Shown here: one piece after another, positions 8,240 to 16,843 of the stretch | How positions within the stretch are numbered: the first letter of the stretch is position 1 | Layout: the number at the start of each line of letters is the position of its first letter | From: Thermohalobaculum xanthum | GTDB taxonomy: Bacteria; Pseudomonadota; Alphaproteobacteria; Rhodobacterales; Rhodobacteraceae | Reading direction: 5' to 3' | Length of the DNA: 64,000 nt | Assembly (NCBI RefSeq): GCF_016623495.1 | Contig: NZ_JAEHHL010000001.1 | Span: 62,001-126,000, forward strand | Made by a program: the position numbers and the translations under genes | The notes under the pieces: model-generated | Told to the model about the DNA's origin: nothing | Database searches by the model: none | What the model saw: only the letters and a program-made list of their open reading frames with translations

Positions 8240-8930
8240 GGAGCCGCCCACCCCAGCGTGCCGCGTTGGCGCGGATCGCCGCCGTGCGATCGGCCACGGG
8301 CGGGTGCGATGCGAGCCAACTGGTCTGCTGCGCCAGCAGATTGTGCGGCAGGATCTGCTCGAGCTTCTCGAGCATCTGTGCCTGCGGCTCGGCGCCCAGC
8401 CCCGCGCGCATCATCAGGGCCGTGGCATAGGCGTCCGCCTCGAACTCGTCGCCCCGGCTGATCCGCGCGATGAAGAGCGAGACCAGGAACTGCGACGCGT
8501 ACCAGCCCAGGATGCCGACAAAGCGCGCGAGGATTCCTCCCAGAACGATCTGCGCGGTCTGAGCGCCGGCCATGTCGATGATCCGCCTGCGCGTGTGCCC
8601 CAGCGCCAGGTGGCCGAGCTCGTGCGCGACCACCGATCCCAGCTCGTGCACGCTGATCTTGCCGGACTGGAAATGCCGGAACAGGCCGCGCGTGAGGTAG
8701 ATCTCGCCCTCGGGCGTTGCCATGCCGTTCGGCATCGGGTTGTCGAGAAGCCGCACCTTGATGTCGTCGATCCCCGCGGCGCTCGCCAGCTGTCCCAGGA
8801 TCTGGTCGAGCTGGTCGTGATGCAGCGGGCGCGACTGCCGGCGCAGCGAACGGCCCATCCGCCACACGTTGTAGCGGAAGATCGCGAGCCCCGCGATGAT
8901 AAGCAGGAGGAGCGGCAGCAGCTTGATCAT
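8232..8930 (-). CDS. M48-family zinc metalloprotease, membrane anchored
   Basis: A 232-residue protein with an N-terminal membrane anchor (IKLLPLLLLIIAGLAIF). The M48 catalytic motif is HELGH in VVAHELGHLALGHTRRR, with the third zinc ligand in the downstream glutamate of SRGDEFEADAYA. A second hydrophobic stretch (IVLGGILARFVGILGWYASQFLVSLFIA) lies between them, as in HtpX-like proteases. The family acts in envelope protein quality control. ATG 8930 is chosen; a TTG two codons upstream is possible. The following small gene overlaps its stop. Confidence 0.9.
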   Translation of the reverse strand: MIKLLPLLLLIIAGLAIFRYNVWRMGRSLRRQSRPLHHDQLDQILGQLASAAGIDDIKVRLLDNPMPNGMATPEGEIYLTRGLFRHFQSGKISVHELGSVVAHELGHLALGHTRRRIIDMAGAQTAQIVLGGILARFVGILGWYASQFLVSLFIARISRGDEFEADAYATALMMRAGLGAEPQAQMLEKLEQILPHNLLAQQTSWLASHPPVADRTAAIRANAARWGGRLHA

Positions 8931-9120
8931 GGACAAAACATATAGGCGCGCCCGGCGGCCCGGTCACCGGTCCGCGCGCAGGTTTCCCGCGATCTTGCGC
9001 GCTCCGGCCGGCCATCCGCCGTTGCCCGAACGGCAAGAGTTTCTTGCCAATCGGATGCTCGAACTGGCCCGCGAGCAAGAATAGCTTTGGAGCGGATCAG
9101 ACACAGCCCGAGGCACCGCC

Positions 9121-9624
9121 ATGACGCCGCTCAAACCCGCCCCAAGCCCCGTCGCGCCAGCCGCGCGCATCGGACACGTGCATCTGCGCGTGGCAGACCT
9201 CGACCGCGCGATCGGCTTCTACTCCGGCGTTCTGGGCTTCGATGTCATGCAGGTCTTTCCGTCGGGCGATGCGGCCTTTCTCGGGGCGGGCGGCTATCAC
9301 CACCATATCGGCCTCAATGTCTGGGAAAGCCGTGGCGGCACGCCGCCGCCGCCGGGCCATACCGGGCTCTATCACACCGCGTTTCTCTATCCGACGCGGG
9401 CGGACCTGGCCGATGCCGTGCGCCGTGTGATCGAGGCCGGCTACCGCATCGATGGCGCCGCGGATCATGGCGTGTCGGAAGCGGTCTACCTGCGCGACCC
9501 GGACGGCAACGGGGTCGAGCTCTACTGGGACCGCCCGCGCGAGCAATGGCCGGTGGATGCCGACGGCAAGCTCGCGATGGACAATGCGCGGCTCGATCTG
9601 AGGGATCTGCTCGCCACGAGATAG
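9121..9624 (+). CDS. VOC-superfamily (glyoxalase/catechol 2,3-dioxygenase-like) metalloprotein
   Basis: A 167-residue protein with two paired beta-alpha-beta-beta-beta modules of the vicinal oxygen chelate fold. Metal-binding candidates are the His in IGHVHLRVADLDRAIGFY, the His in TGLYHTAFLYP and the Glu in GNGVELYWD. It resembles the catechol-2,3-dioxygenase CatE-like group of Bacillus and Proteobacteria, but no ring-cleavage pathway is adjacent, so no substrate is assigned. The gene stands alone; no clear ribosome site was found beyond an AGG-rich stretch upstream. Confidence 0.85.
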   Translation: MTPLKPAPSPVAPAARIGHVHLRVADLDRAIGFYSGVLGFDVMQVFPSGDAAFLGAGGYHHHIGLNVWESRGGTPPPPGHTGLYHTAFLYPTRADLADAVRRVIEAGYRIDGAADHGVSEAVYLRDPDGNGVELYWDRPREQWPVDADGKLAMDNARLDLRDLLATR

Positions 9625-9696
9625 CTGCGGCGGGGCGGGTGGTTGCGCGCCGCTTCGGCGGCTTGGCGGCCCGGCAGTCCCGGGCCGCCCTCAGCC

Positions 9697-10260
9697 TCAC
9701 GCCGCCTTGTCGGCCGGCGACCACGCGAACTTCTGGAACACCTTGTCGACCGGCGTCCTGGCCAGGTGGTTGGTGTAGTTCGACATTACCTTCTGCGCGT
9801 AGCCCAGGATCACCTCGAGGATGTTGCGCCGGGTAAAGCCCGCGTCGAGGAAGGTCTGCACGTCCTCGTCCGACAGGTTGCCGTGCTGGCGCACCAGCTT
9901 GAGCGTGAAGTCGCGCAGCGCCTGGAGCCGCGGGCTCGGCAGCGGCGTGCCGTTGCGCAGCGCCTCGGTGATCGCGTCGTCCACGCCCATGCGCTTGGCG
10001 ATGCTGGTATGGGCCGGCACGCAGTAATGGCAGGCGTTCTCGACGTTCACGCTCTGCCAGACCACGGTCAGCTCGTCCTTGTCGAAACTTGTGTTCTGGA
10101 ACAGCTCGTGCACGCGCTGATAGGCCTCCAGCAGTTCGGGCGCTTCGGCCATCACCGCATGCAGGCCCGGGATCATCCCGAATGCGGCCTGCGACTTGGC
10201 CAGCAGGGGCTTGCTGGCCTCGGGCGCGGTGGTCTGGTCGTAATGGGTGAACTCGGTCAT
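9697..10260 (-). CDS. Carboxymuconolactone decarboxylase-like (AhpD-type) protein
   Basis: A 187-residue CMD-family protein. The segment SVNVENACHYCVPAHTSIAK carries the AhpD-like redox pattern of Glu, CxxC and His, which suggests thiol peroxidase or disulfide reductase activity rather than decarboxylation. The rest is the alpha-helical CMD repeat. It is divergent from a TetR regulator 166 bases away, with palindromes between them, a layout common for oxidative- or electrophile-induced detoxification pairs. It is probably repressed by that regulator (inference). Confidence 0.85.
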   Translation of the reverse strand: MTEFTHYDQTTAPEASKPLLAKSQAAFGMIPGLHAVMAEAPELLEAYQRVHELFQNTSFDKDELTVVWQSVNVENACHYCVPAHTSIAKRMGVDDAITEALRNGTPLPSPRLQALRDFTLKLVRQHGNLSDEDVQTFLDAGFTRRNILEVILGYAQKVMSNYTNHLARTPVDKVFQKFAWSPADKAA

Positions 10261-10321
10261 TGCTTGCTCCGGTCTCGGGTGGGGGCCATGGCGACCCGTT
10301 GCGAGGCAAGACCTAATTCTT

Positions 10322-10368
10322 TTGAGCGATCACTCAATAGCGGGTTTTAGCATTCACTCAAACGTGAG
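10322..10368. promoter_or_regulatory. Two probable TetR operators in the divergent promoter region
   Basis: TTGAGCGATCACTCAA (10322-10337) is a palindrome with a single mismatched pair. The half-site CACTCAA recurs at 10355-10361 within the inverted repeat CTCA-N4-TGAG (10357-10368), 24 bases downstream. The sites lie between the AhpD-like gene (start 10260) and the TetR gene (start 10427), so they suit autorepression and control of the divergent gene. Confidence 0.6.
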
Positions 10369-10426
10369 GTCGCGCGCGTCCGGGCGAGCCGGGACAAAAC
10401 TCCGGAAGGTCTCTATCTTTGCGGGG

Positions 10427-11023
10427 ATGAAACGTGCACGCCCATATGACCGCGATGCCGCGCTGGACGCGGCACTGAACCTGTTCTGGCAGAAGGGCTA
10501 TCACGCGACATCGCTCAAGGATCTCGAGGGCGCATTGAACATGAAGCCCGGCAGCATCTACGCCGCGTTCAAGAGCAAGGAGTCGCTCTACCTCGCGGCG
10601 CTCGAGCGGTATTTCGACCGCAGCCGGCTGGGCCTGCGCGGCCTCGCGGGCGATGACGGCTCGCCGCTTCAGGCGCTGGCGGATGCCCTGCGGCGTTTCG
10701 GCGGGCCGGCGGCCGACGACGCGGACCGCCGGGCCTGCATGCTGGTCAAGACGTTGCTCGACACCACTGCCGACGAGCGCCTGATCGGCGAGCGCGCGCG
10801 GGAATATCTCGACGCCCTGAAGGCCGAAATCGCGGGCCTGTTCGACCAGGCGAAGTCCGTGGGCGAATTGCCCGCCGACGCCGACACGTCACGCTTGGCC
10901 GCACGCTACCAGACCAACATGTCCGCGCTGAGGATCGAGGCGCAACGCGGCACCGATGCCTGCGCGCTCGCGGCCCTCGCCGAGGACATGGCCAGGGAAG
11001 TGGAAGACCTGCGCGCGAAGTGA
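10427..11023 (+). CDS. TetR/AcrR-family transcriptional repressor
   Basis: A 198-residue regulator. The N-terminal helix-turn-helix is typical: DAALDAALNLFWQKGYHATSLKDLEGALNMKPGSIYAAFKSKESLYLAAL, the hallmark of the family. The C-terminal ligand-binding domain includes CMLVKTLLDTTADERLIGERARE and resembles the YcdC/AefR-like C-terminal group. The ATG at 10427 follows a GGGG ribosome site and starts just before the HTH. It is divergent from an AhpD-like gene, with operator-like palindromes in between. The ligand is unknown. Confidence 0.9.
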   Translation: MKRARPYDRDAALDAALNLFWQKGYHATSLKDLEGALNMKPGSIYAAFKSKESLYLAALERYFDRSRLGLRGLAGDDGSPLQALADALRRFGGPAADDADRRACMLVKTLLDTTADERLIGERAREYLDALKAEIAGLFDQAKSVGELPADADTSRLAARYQTNMSALRIEAQRGTDACALAALAEDMAREVEDLRAK

Positions 11024-11097
11024 CGGAATTGGTCGGGCAGGGCGGGGGCCTGGCCGATGCGCCGATTGACCAGAACGGGCGCGCGGCGGCGGTTCTT

Positions 11098-11131
11098 AAA
11101 AAAACAAAGCCGGGCGGATCATCCGCCCGGC
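11098..11131 (-). terminator. Rho-independent terminator of the minus-strand membrane gene
   Basis: A perfect 11-bp stem (GCCGGGCGGAT paired with ATCCGCCCGGC, 11109-11131) is followed in the minus direction by TTTG and seven T residues (11098-11104 read in reverse). It sits 38 bases after the stop of the gene ending at 11170. It is the clearest intrinsic terminator in the window. Confidence 0.85.
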
Positions 11132-11169
11132 ACAGTGGGGTCTCGAAGGGTCGTGGTCGCGGAGGGGCC

Positions 11170-11658
11170 TCAGCCCTTCGCGCCGCGCACCATGCTGGCC
11201 AGCGACAGCCGCGCGACGATCAGCCCCATGAAGCTGATCGCGCCGCACAGCACCACCTGCTCGGGCGTGCCGGTGATGCCGGCGCACAGCGTCGCGAAGG
11301 ACGCGGTGGCGAACATCGCCGAGGCCGCCGAGGCGAAGGGGCTGTGGCGGTCGCAGGACCACAGAAGGAAGCCCAGTTCAACCGCGTCGAAGGCGCCGTA
11401 CTTGTCGTCGTGCCGAACGCTCAGGGGCCGCACGATCATGCTCAGGATCAGGGCGGCCGCGGCACCGATCGAGATCAGCGAGCCGACACCCGTCGCCGCC
11501 AGGCCCAGCGCCAGCGAGGTCAGCGCCAGCGACATCCGCGGGTCGACGACCGACTGCGTCAGGAAACTCGTGGCCGGCGAAGTGCGGCGCACCGCCGTCG
11601 GCTCATTACGGGTGAAGAAACTCGCCTCGTCGTATTCGGAAGCAACAACGTCGAACAT
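11170..11658 (-). CDS. Hypothetical membrane protein
   Basis: A 162-residue protein of unknown family. After a polar N-terminus of about 40 residues it has four predicted hydrophobic segments: LALTSLALGLAATGVGSLI, the following AAAALILSMIV, the segment around SAMFATASFATLCAGI, and VVLCGAISFMGLIVARL. No catalytic motif is visible. It has its own strong terminator and therefore its own transcription unit. A TTAACCAT sequence at 11711-11718, a CtrA half-site-like octamer, lies 53 bases upstream of the start. Confidence 0.7.
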   Translation of the reverse strand: MFDVVASEYDEASFFTRNEPTAVRRTSPATSFLTQSVVDPRMSLALTSLALGLAATGVGSLISIGAAAALILSMIVRPLSVRHDDKYGAFDAVELGFLLWSCDRHSPFASAASAMFATASFATLCAGITGTPEQVVLCGAISFMGLIVARLSLASMVRGAKG

Positions 11659-11710
11659 CTCGGGGTCTCCCCATTCACGCTACAGGTTACTGCCTGTTGA
11701 TGATTGAAGA

Positions 11711-11718
11711 TTAACCAT
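11711..11718 (+). promoter_or_regulatory. CtrA half-site-like octamer TTAACCAT
   Basis: TTAACCAT lies 53 bases upstream of the minus-strand membrane gene. Octamers of this form are reported half-sites of the cell-cycle regulator CtrA in alphaproteobacteria. A single octamer is weak evidence, but related TTAACC sequences also precede the Hpt gene (3704-3709) and rbaY (5553-5558 on the minus strand). Confidence 0.25.
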
Positions 11719-11852
11719 GGGATCCGGCGAAATTCGGGTCCGAAAACCCCCGAGTTGGGCATTTCTGGGGTATCTGAGGGGGGTGCGGACTCAAAGTGCC
11801 GCAAACTGGCCGCAATCGGCCCGTTTCGCCCGGCTCGCTGGTGATGCGCGCC

Positions 11853-13034
11853 TCAGCGCCCCAGTTCGCGCGTCGCGGCCTCGAGGCCCGCCAGCGTCAT
11901 CGGGAACATCCGCCCGTCCATGATCTCGCGCAGGATGCCGATCGACTGGGTGTAGCCCCAGTGCCGCTCGGGCACGGGATTGATCCAGGCGGCCGATGTC
12001 CAATGCGCCAGGACGCGACGCAGCCATGTCTCGCCCGACTCCGGGTTCCAGTGCTCGTTGGCGCCGCCGGGATAGAGAACCTCGTAGGGGCTCATCGACG
12101 CGTCGCCCACGATGACCAGCTTCCAGTCCGGGCCATAGGTGTTGATCAACTCGTATGTGGGGGTCTGCTCGGTCCAGCGTCGCCGGTTGTCGCGCCAGAC
12201 CCCCTCGTAGAGGCAGTTGTGGAAATAGCGGTACTCGAGATGCTTGAACTCCGAGCGCGCGGCCGAGAACAGCTCCTCGGCCACCCGCACGTGATCATCC
12301 ATCGAGCCGCCCACGTCGAACAGCATCAGCACCTTCACGGCGTTGTGCCGCTCGGGCCGCATCTTCACGTCGAGATAGCCGTGCTCGGCGGTCGAGCGGA
12401 TCGTGCCGTCGAGGTCCAACTCCTCGTGTGCGCCCTCGCGCGCCCAGCGCCGCAGGCGGCGCAGCGCCACCTTGATCGTGCGCGTGCCGATCTCGACGTC
12501 GCCGTCCAGGTTGCGGAAGTCGCGCCGGTCCCAGACCTTCACCGCGCGGCGGTGACGCGAGCGGTCCTGCCCGATGCGCACGCCCTCGGGGTTGTAGCCG
12601 AACGCGCCGAAGGGCGAGGTCCCGGCGGTGCCGATCCACTTCGAGCCCCCCTGGTGGCGCCCTTGCTGCTCCTCCAGCCGCTGTCGCAGGGTCTCCATCA
12701 GCTTCTCGAAGCCGCCGAGCGACTCGACCAGCGCCTTCTCCTCCTCGCTGAGGTGCTTCTCGGCCAGGCGCCGCAGCCACTCCTCGGGCAGGTCGACGGT
12801 CTCGACGCCCTCGCCGCCGACGCTCTCGACCCCCTTGAAGACCTCGGCGAAGACCCGGTCGAAGCGGTCGAGGTGGCGCTCGTCCTTCACCAGCGCTGCG
12901 CGGGCGAGATAATAGAAGCCCTCGATGTCATAGCTCACGAGGTCGGCGCGCACGGCTTCCACCAGCGTCAGGTGCTCGCGCAGGCTCACCGGCACGCGCG
13001 CGGCCTTGAGCCCGAAGAACAGTTTGAGGAACAC
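11853..13034 (-). CDS. VWA-domain (CoxE-like) protein
   Basis: A 393-residue protein of the DUF58/CoxE-like VWA class. The N-terminal half is helical and acidic. The VWA domain begins around residue 233 with a MIDAS-like DVGGSMDDHV (Asp 240, Gly 242, Ser 244), in which the usual first Ser of DxSxS is Gly. Such proteins pair with MoxR AAA+ ATPases as metal-insertion or assembly chaperones, and the MoxR gene lies upstream in the same minus-strand cluster (15045-15884). GTG at 13034 is the start; its GGAGG ribosome site lies inside the end of the preceding small gene. Confidence 0.88.
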   Translation of the reverse strand: MFLKLFFGLKAARVPVSLREHLTLVEAVRADLVSYDIEGFYYLARAALVKDERHLDRFDRVFAEVFKGVESVGGEGVETVDLPEEWLRRLAEKHLSEEEKALVESLGGFEKLMETLRQRLEEQQGRHQGGSKWIGTAGTSPFGAFGYNPEGVRIGQDRSRHRRAVKVWDRRDFRNLDGDVEIGTRTIKVALRRLRRWAREGAHEELDLDGTIRSTAEHGYLDVKMRPERHNAVKVLMLFDVGGSMDDHVRVAEELFSAARSEFKHLEYRYFHNCLYEGVWRDNRRRWTEQTPTYELINTYGPDWKLVIVGDASMSPYEVLYPGGANEHWNPESGETWLRRVLAHWTSAAWINPVPERHWGYTQSIGILREIMDGRMFPMTLAGLEAATRELGR

Positions 13035-13040
13035 CGCGCC

Positions 13041-13211
13041 TCAGCCTCCGGACCGCACCAGCAGGACCGCGATCGCCAGGCCCACCAGCCCCGCGGGGAT
13101 GCCGTGCGCGGCGCCCCATTGCAGCTTGTCGGCCAGGGTGCCCTCGCGCCGGGTGGCACGGAACCAGCCGATGGCGAAGGCGACAACGAAGAAGGCGGCG
13201 GCGATTGTCAT
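13041..13211 (-). CDS. Small membrane protein between DUF2927 and VWA genes
   Basis: A 56-residue protein with two hydrophobic segments (TIAAAFFVVAFAIGWF at the N-terminus and GLVGLAIAVLLV at the C-terminus), separated by a basic amphipathic loop with KLQWGAAHGIPAG. ATG 13211 follows GAGGGA. Its stop is six bases before the VWA gene, and the ribosome site of the VWA gene is inside it, so the two are coupled. No known family was recognised. Confidence 0.7.
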   Translation of the reverse strand: MTIAAAFFVVAFAIGWFRATRREGTLADKLQWGAAHGIPAGLVGLAIAVLLVRSGG

Positions 13212-13270
13212 CGGTCCCTCGGTGATCGTTCCTGTCTCGGGCGTGCCAGCGTCCCGGGGCGGCCTGTGTT

Positions 13271-14576
13271 TCAGGGTGCCAGCGCCCGCGCAAGCCCCGG
13301 ATGGTTGGCGCCGTAGGCAAAGGCGCCCCACTCGGCGGCGAGGCGCTGCGCTGCATCCCCAGCCCCGTCTTGCCCGAGCGCACGATAGGCACGCGCACGC
13401 AGGGCGTAAAGGGTTGCAAGGCGGGCGTCATGCGCATGCCCGGCCAGCGGGGCTTCGATCCCCTCGCTCACCGTCAGCGCAGCGTCGGGCCGGCCTGCGG
13501 CCAGAAGTGCTGCGGCCTCGTCCAGCCGCAGCCGGGCGAGACGGATATCGGCTTGCCCATGCACCTGGGCGCAGAGTTGCCGGGCCTCGGACAGCGTCTC
13601 GGCCGCCGCGCCGGGCGCAAGCGGGATCTTCGCCTGTCCCAGCGCCGTCAGGCTCTGGCAGTGCTGGGGCGTTCGCGGTGCGCGGCGCTCGGCCAGGGTC
13701 ACGGCGGCGCGCGCGCTCGGCGCGCGTTACGGGTGTCGCGTCGCGGCTGGTCACGCGCACCGCGATCCCGCGCCATTCGCCCAGTGCAGTGTCGGGCATG
13801 AAGACAAGGGCGGGCGCATCCCGCCCCGCCGGGTTGAGCCGGTCCAGCGCCCGCTCCGCCGCCGCCTCGGCCGCGTCCCGGTCCATGCCCGGCGCAAGCT
13901 CGGGCGCATAAAGAACCCGCAGCATCAGCAGGTCCAGCGCCGTGGGCCGCACATGCGCGGCGTCGTCGTTGAAGATCGAGGGGCCCAGCCCATAGATGTC
14001 GTTGGCAAGGCCCAGCGCCTGCGCGACCTCCTCGGCAATGCAGCCGCGGATGACGTGCGGGGGCGCGCTCGCGGGGATGAACACGGTGACGGCCTCGCTG
14101 CCGCCGGCGGGTCCTCCGCGTCGGAAGGCGCCCCAGCTCGATGCGCCGGGCGTCAGCACGCAGGCCGCCGACGGCTCGCTGCGCGCGAAGCTCCTGGCCT
14201 CGACCAGGCGAAGGCGGATCCGCGAGCGCGCCCCTTCCACGCCGCGCCCGATCGCGATCCCCGTCTGCGATCCGAGGCCGTGAAGATAGTCGTCGAGGAA
14301 CTCCGCGTATTGCCCCGAACCAGGTCCTTCCAGCGCGACCTCGACGGGTTGCTCGAGCCGCATCAGCCCGGGCCGCGTGGCGCCCGTTTCCATGTCGAAG
14401 GCAAGTGCCGTGAATACGCGCGCGAGCGAGGCGTTCGACCATGCTGTCGTGCCCGCCGGAATGTCGGCACCCAGCACCGGCACCTGAGGCGCCGGCACGG
14501 CGCGGTAGGGCGGTTGCGCGGCGCAACTTGCCAGGGCGGCCCACAGCGCAAGGGCCAGGGCCGCCCGGCGGCTCAC
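13271..14576 (-). pseudogene. DUF2927-family lipoprotein gene, frameshifted
   Basis: A predicted outer-envelope lipoprotein of about 430 residues with a signal peptide and lipobox LASC (Cys 18). The first frame carries the DUF2927 region (ACVLTPGASSWGAF, GCIAEEVAQALGLANDIYG, SIFNDDAAH..T..D) up to about residue 290. It then loses sense, while a second frame continues to 13271 as an alanine-rich helical repeat (LSEARQLCAQVHGQADIRLARLR). The break falls at a (GC)5 run at 13707-13716; adding one GC unit restores a single protein. Either a real slippage mutation or a sequencing error is possible. GTG 14576 overlaps the upstream GNAT stop (GTGA). Confidence 0.7.
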
Positions 14577-15007
14577 CGCTGGTACTTGATGAATGGCGTC
14601 TTCGTCGCAACGCGGTCATAGAGCGCGCGCGCCGTGGCGTTGAAGTCCTGCGTCAGCCAGTAGACCGTGGGGCAGCCCGCCGCGTCGGCGGCGGCGTAGA
14701 CGGCCTCGATCAGCGCGCGCCCCGCGCCCGTGCCGCGCGCCTCGGGCGAGACGAACAGGTCCTGCAGGTAGACCACGTTCTCGATCCGCCAGCAGTGGCG
14801 GTGGAACAGGTAATGCGTGAGGCCGATCAGCCGCCCGTCGCGCTCGGCCACCAATCCGTGGAAATCATGCGGATCGTCGCCCAGGAGCCGCGCAAAGGTC
14901 GTGCGGTACACCTCCTCCGACACGCTCGAATGGTAGAATTCGAGATAGCCGGTCCAGAGCGCGCGCCATTCATCCTCGTCGGCGGGGGCGAGGGGGCGGA
15001 TCAGCAT
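14573..15007 (-). CDS. GNAT-family N-acetyltransferase
   Basis: A 144-residue single GNAT domain. Motif A is VYLQDLFVSPEARGTGAGRALIEAVYAAA, with the acetyl-CoA pyrophosphate loop ARGTGAG. Motif B is YWLTQDFNATARALYDRV. The substrate is unknown; the fold is shared by many amine acetyltransferases. The stop overlaps the DUF2927 start by four bases, and the gene follows the MoxR gene by 37 bases, which places it in the same operon. Confidence 0.88.
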   Translation of the reverse strand: MLIRPLAPADEDEWRALWTGYLEFYHSSVSEEVYRTTFARLLGDDPHDFHGLVAERDGRLIGLTHYLFHRHCWRIENVVYLQDLFVSPEARGTGAGRALIEAVYAAADAAGCPTVYWLTQDFNATARALYDRVATKTPFIKYQR

Positions 15008-15044
15008 GGTCGAACCTCCAATTGCGTCGCGCGGCCTCGGGGCC

Positions 15045-15884
<840 letters not shown>

Positions 15885-16046
15885 GGTGGCCCTCCTCGAA
15901 TGCGCATCCATGCGCGGGATTTTCTACAAACGATTGAGGCATATAGCCCAATGTCCGCGCTGTTTTAAGACGTGACAATCCCGCCCCGACCATCTATATG
16001 CAGCCCAACCGTTCTGCGGAGGTTCCGGGTGGGAGAGCAGTCCAGA

Positions 16047-16469
16047 ATGAATATCGAAGCTCCGATTGACCATAAGTATCGGCCCTCGGATGACGAGCCG
16101 TTCATGTGTGACAGGCAGAAAGAGTACTTCCGGCGCAAGCTGCTTGCATGGCGTGATTCGATCCTCGAGGAAAGTCGCGAAACTGTCCTCAGCATGCAGG
16201 AGGACACGCAAAACATCCCTGATCTAGCCGATCGTGCGTCGGCCGAGACGGATCGCGCGCTGGAGCTGCGGACGCGCGACCGGCAGCGCAAGCTGATCTC
16301 GAAGATCGACGCGGCGCTGCGGCGGATCGAGGATGGCACCTACGGCTATTGCGAGGAGACGGGCGAGCCGATCTCGCTCAAGCGCCTCGACGCCAGGCCG
16401 ATCGCGACCCTCTCGCTCGAAGCCCAGGAAAAGCACGAGCGCCGCGAAAAGGTGCACCGCGACACCTGA
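16047..16469 (+). CDS. dksA: RNA polymerase-binding transcription factor DksA
   Basis: A 140-residue DksA. The coiled-coil tip carries the acidic pair in NIPDLADRASAETD (Asp 59 and Asp 62), which reaches into the RNA polymerase secondary channel and works with ppGpp. The C-terminal globular part YGYCEETGEPISLKRLDARPIATLSLEAQEKHERRE keeps only one (Cys 102) of the four zinc cysteines, a form typical of alphaproteobacteria. ATG 16047 has GGGAGAG nine bases upstream. It is divergent from moxR. Regulated targets cannot be read from here. Confidence 0.93.
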   Translation: MNIEAPIDHKYRPSDDEPFMCDRQKEYFRRKLLAWRDSILEESRETVLSMQEDTQNIPDLADRASAETDRALELRTRDRQRKLISKIDAALRRIEDGTYGYCEETGEPISLKRLDARPIATLSLEAQEKHERREKVHRDT

Positions 16470-16843
16470 GGCTCAGCGAGCCGGTGCCACGAACGAGGCC
16501 GCGACATGCGCGGCCCCTGTCGCGCCCGCGCGCGTGACCGCGTCCTGATGTCAGGACGCTTCAGGCATTCGCGAACATATTCTCTTATTCCATTGTCTTG
16601 GGTGCATTTTCCCCGGCCCGATGAGCGGCTCTTTTGGCCCTCATGGTGCGGGCCGCGCTAACCGTCAGACACGGATCACGTTCCGCGCCGCGCAGGCCTC
16701 AGCCGGCCTCCCCGGGATCTTGCCGGCGCATCGGCCCCGGGCCGGTGGCTTCCACTAGGCGGAAGTACGTTTTTGTCGCCTTGCCGCCTACGTGCACCGC
16801 ACATATGCACGGCGAAAATGGGGACAACTCAGGACATCCGATT
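16470..16843. other. Intergenic region dksA-glcB with several inverted repeats
   Basis: No gene was found in these 374 bases. It contains a GGCTC-AGC-GAGCC hairpin directly after dksA (16470-16482), a GGCCGCG/CGCGGCC hairpin (16497-16515), a perfect 9-bp inverted repeat (16540-16559) and, close to glcB, GTGCA/TGCAC (16792-16796 and 16806-16810). The stretch 16560-16600 is AT-richer than its surroundings and may hold the glcB promoter; no clear -35/-10 pair was recognised. Confidence 0.5.
16540..16559. repeat. Perfect 9-bp inverted repeat upstream of glcB
   Basis: GCGTCCTGA and TCAGGACGC flank a two-base spacer. The short spacer disfavours a transcription terminator and there is no T-tract. 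A dimeric regulator's operator is more likely. It lies 285 bases before glcB. Confidence 0.4.

Noticed and set aside
8926-9084. Possible small plus-strand gene of about 50 residues before the VOC gene
   Set aside because: Arg- and Pro-rich, no ribosome site, and overlaps the start region of the M48 protease in antisense.
11024-11097. Possible extension or extra gene after the TetR gene
   Set aside because: Open frames here are Arg/Gln/Gly-rich and run antisense through the membrane gene and its terminator.
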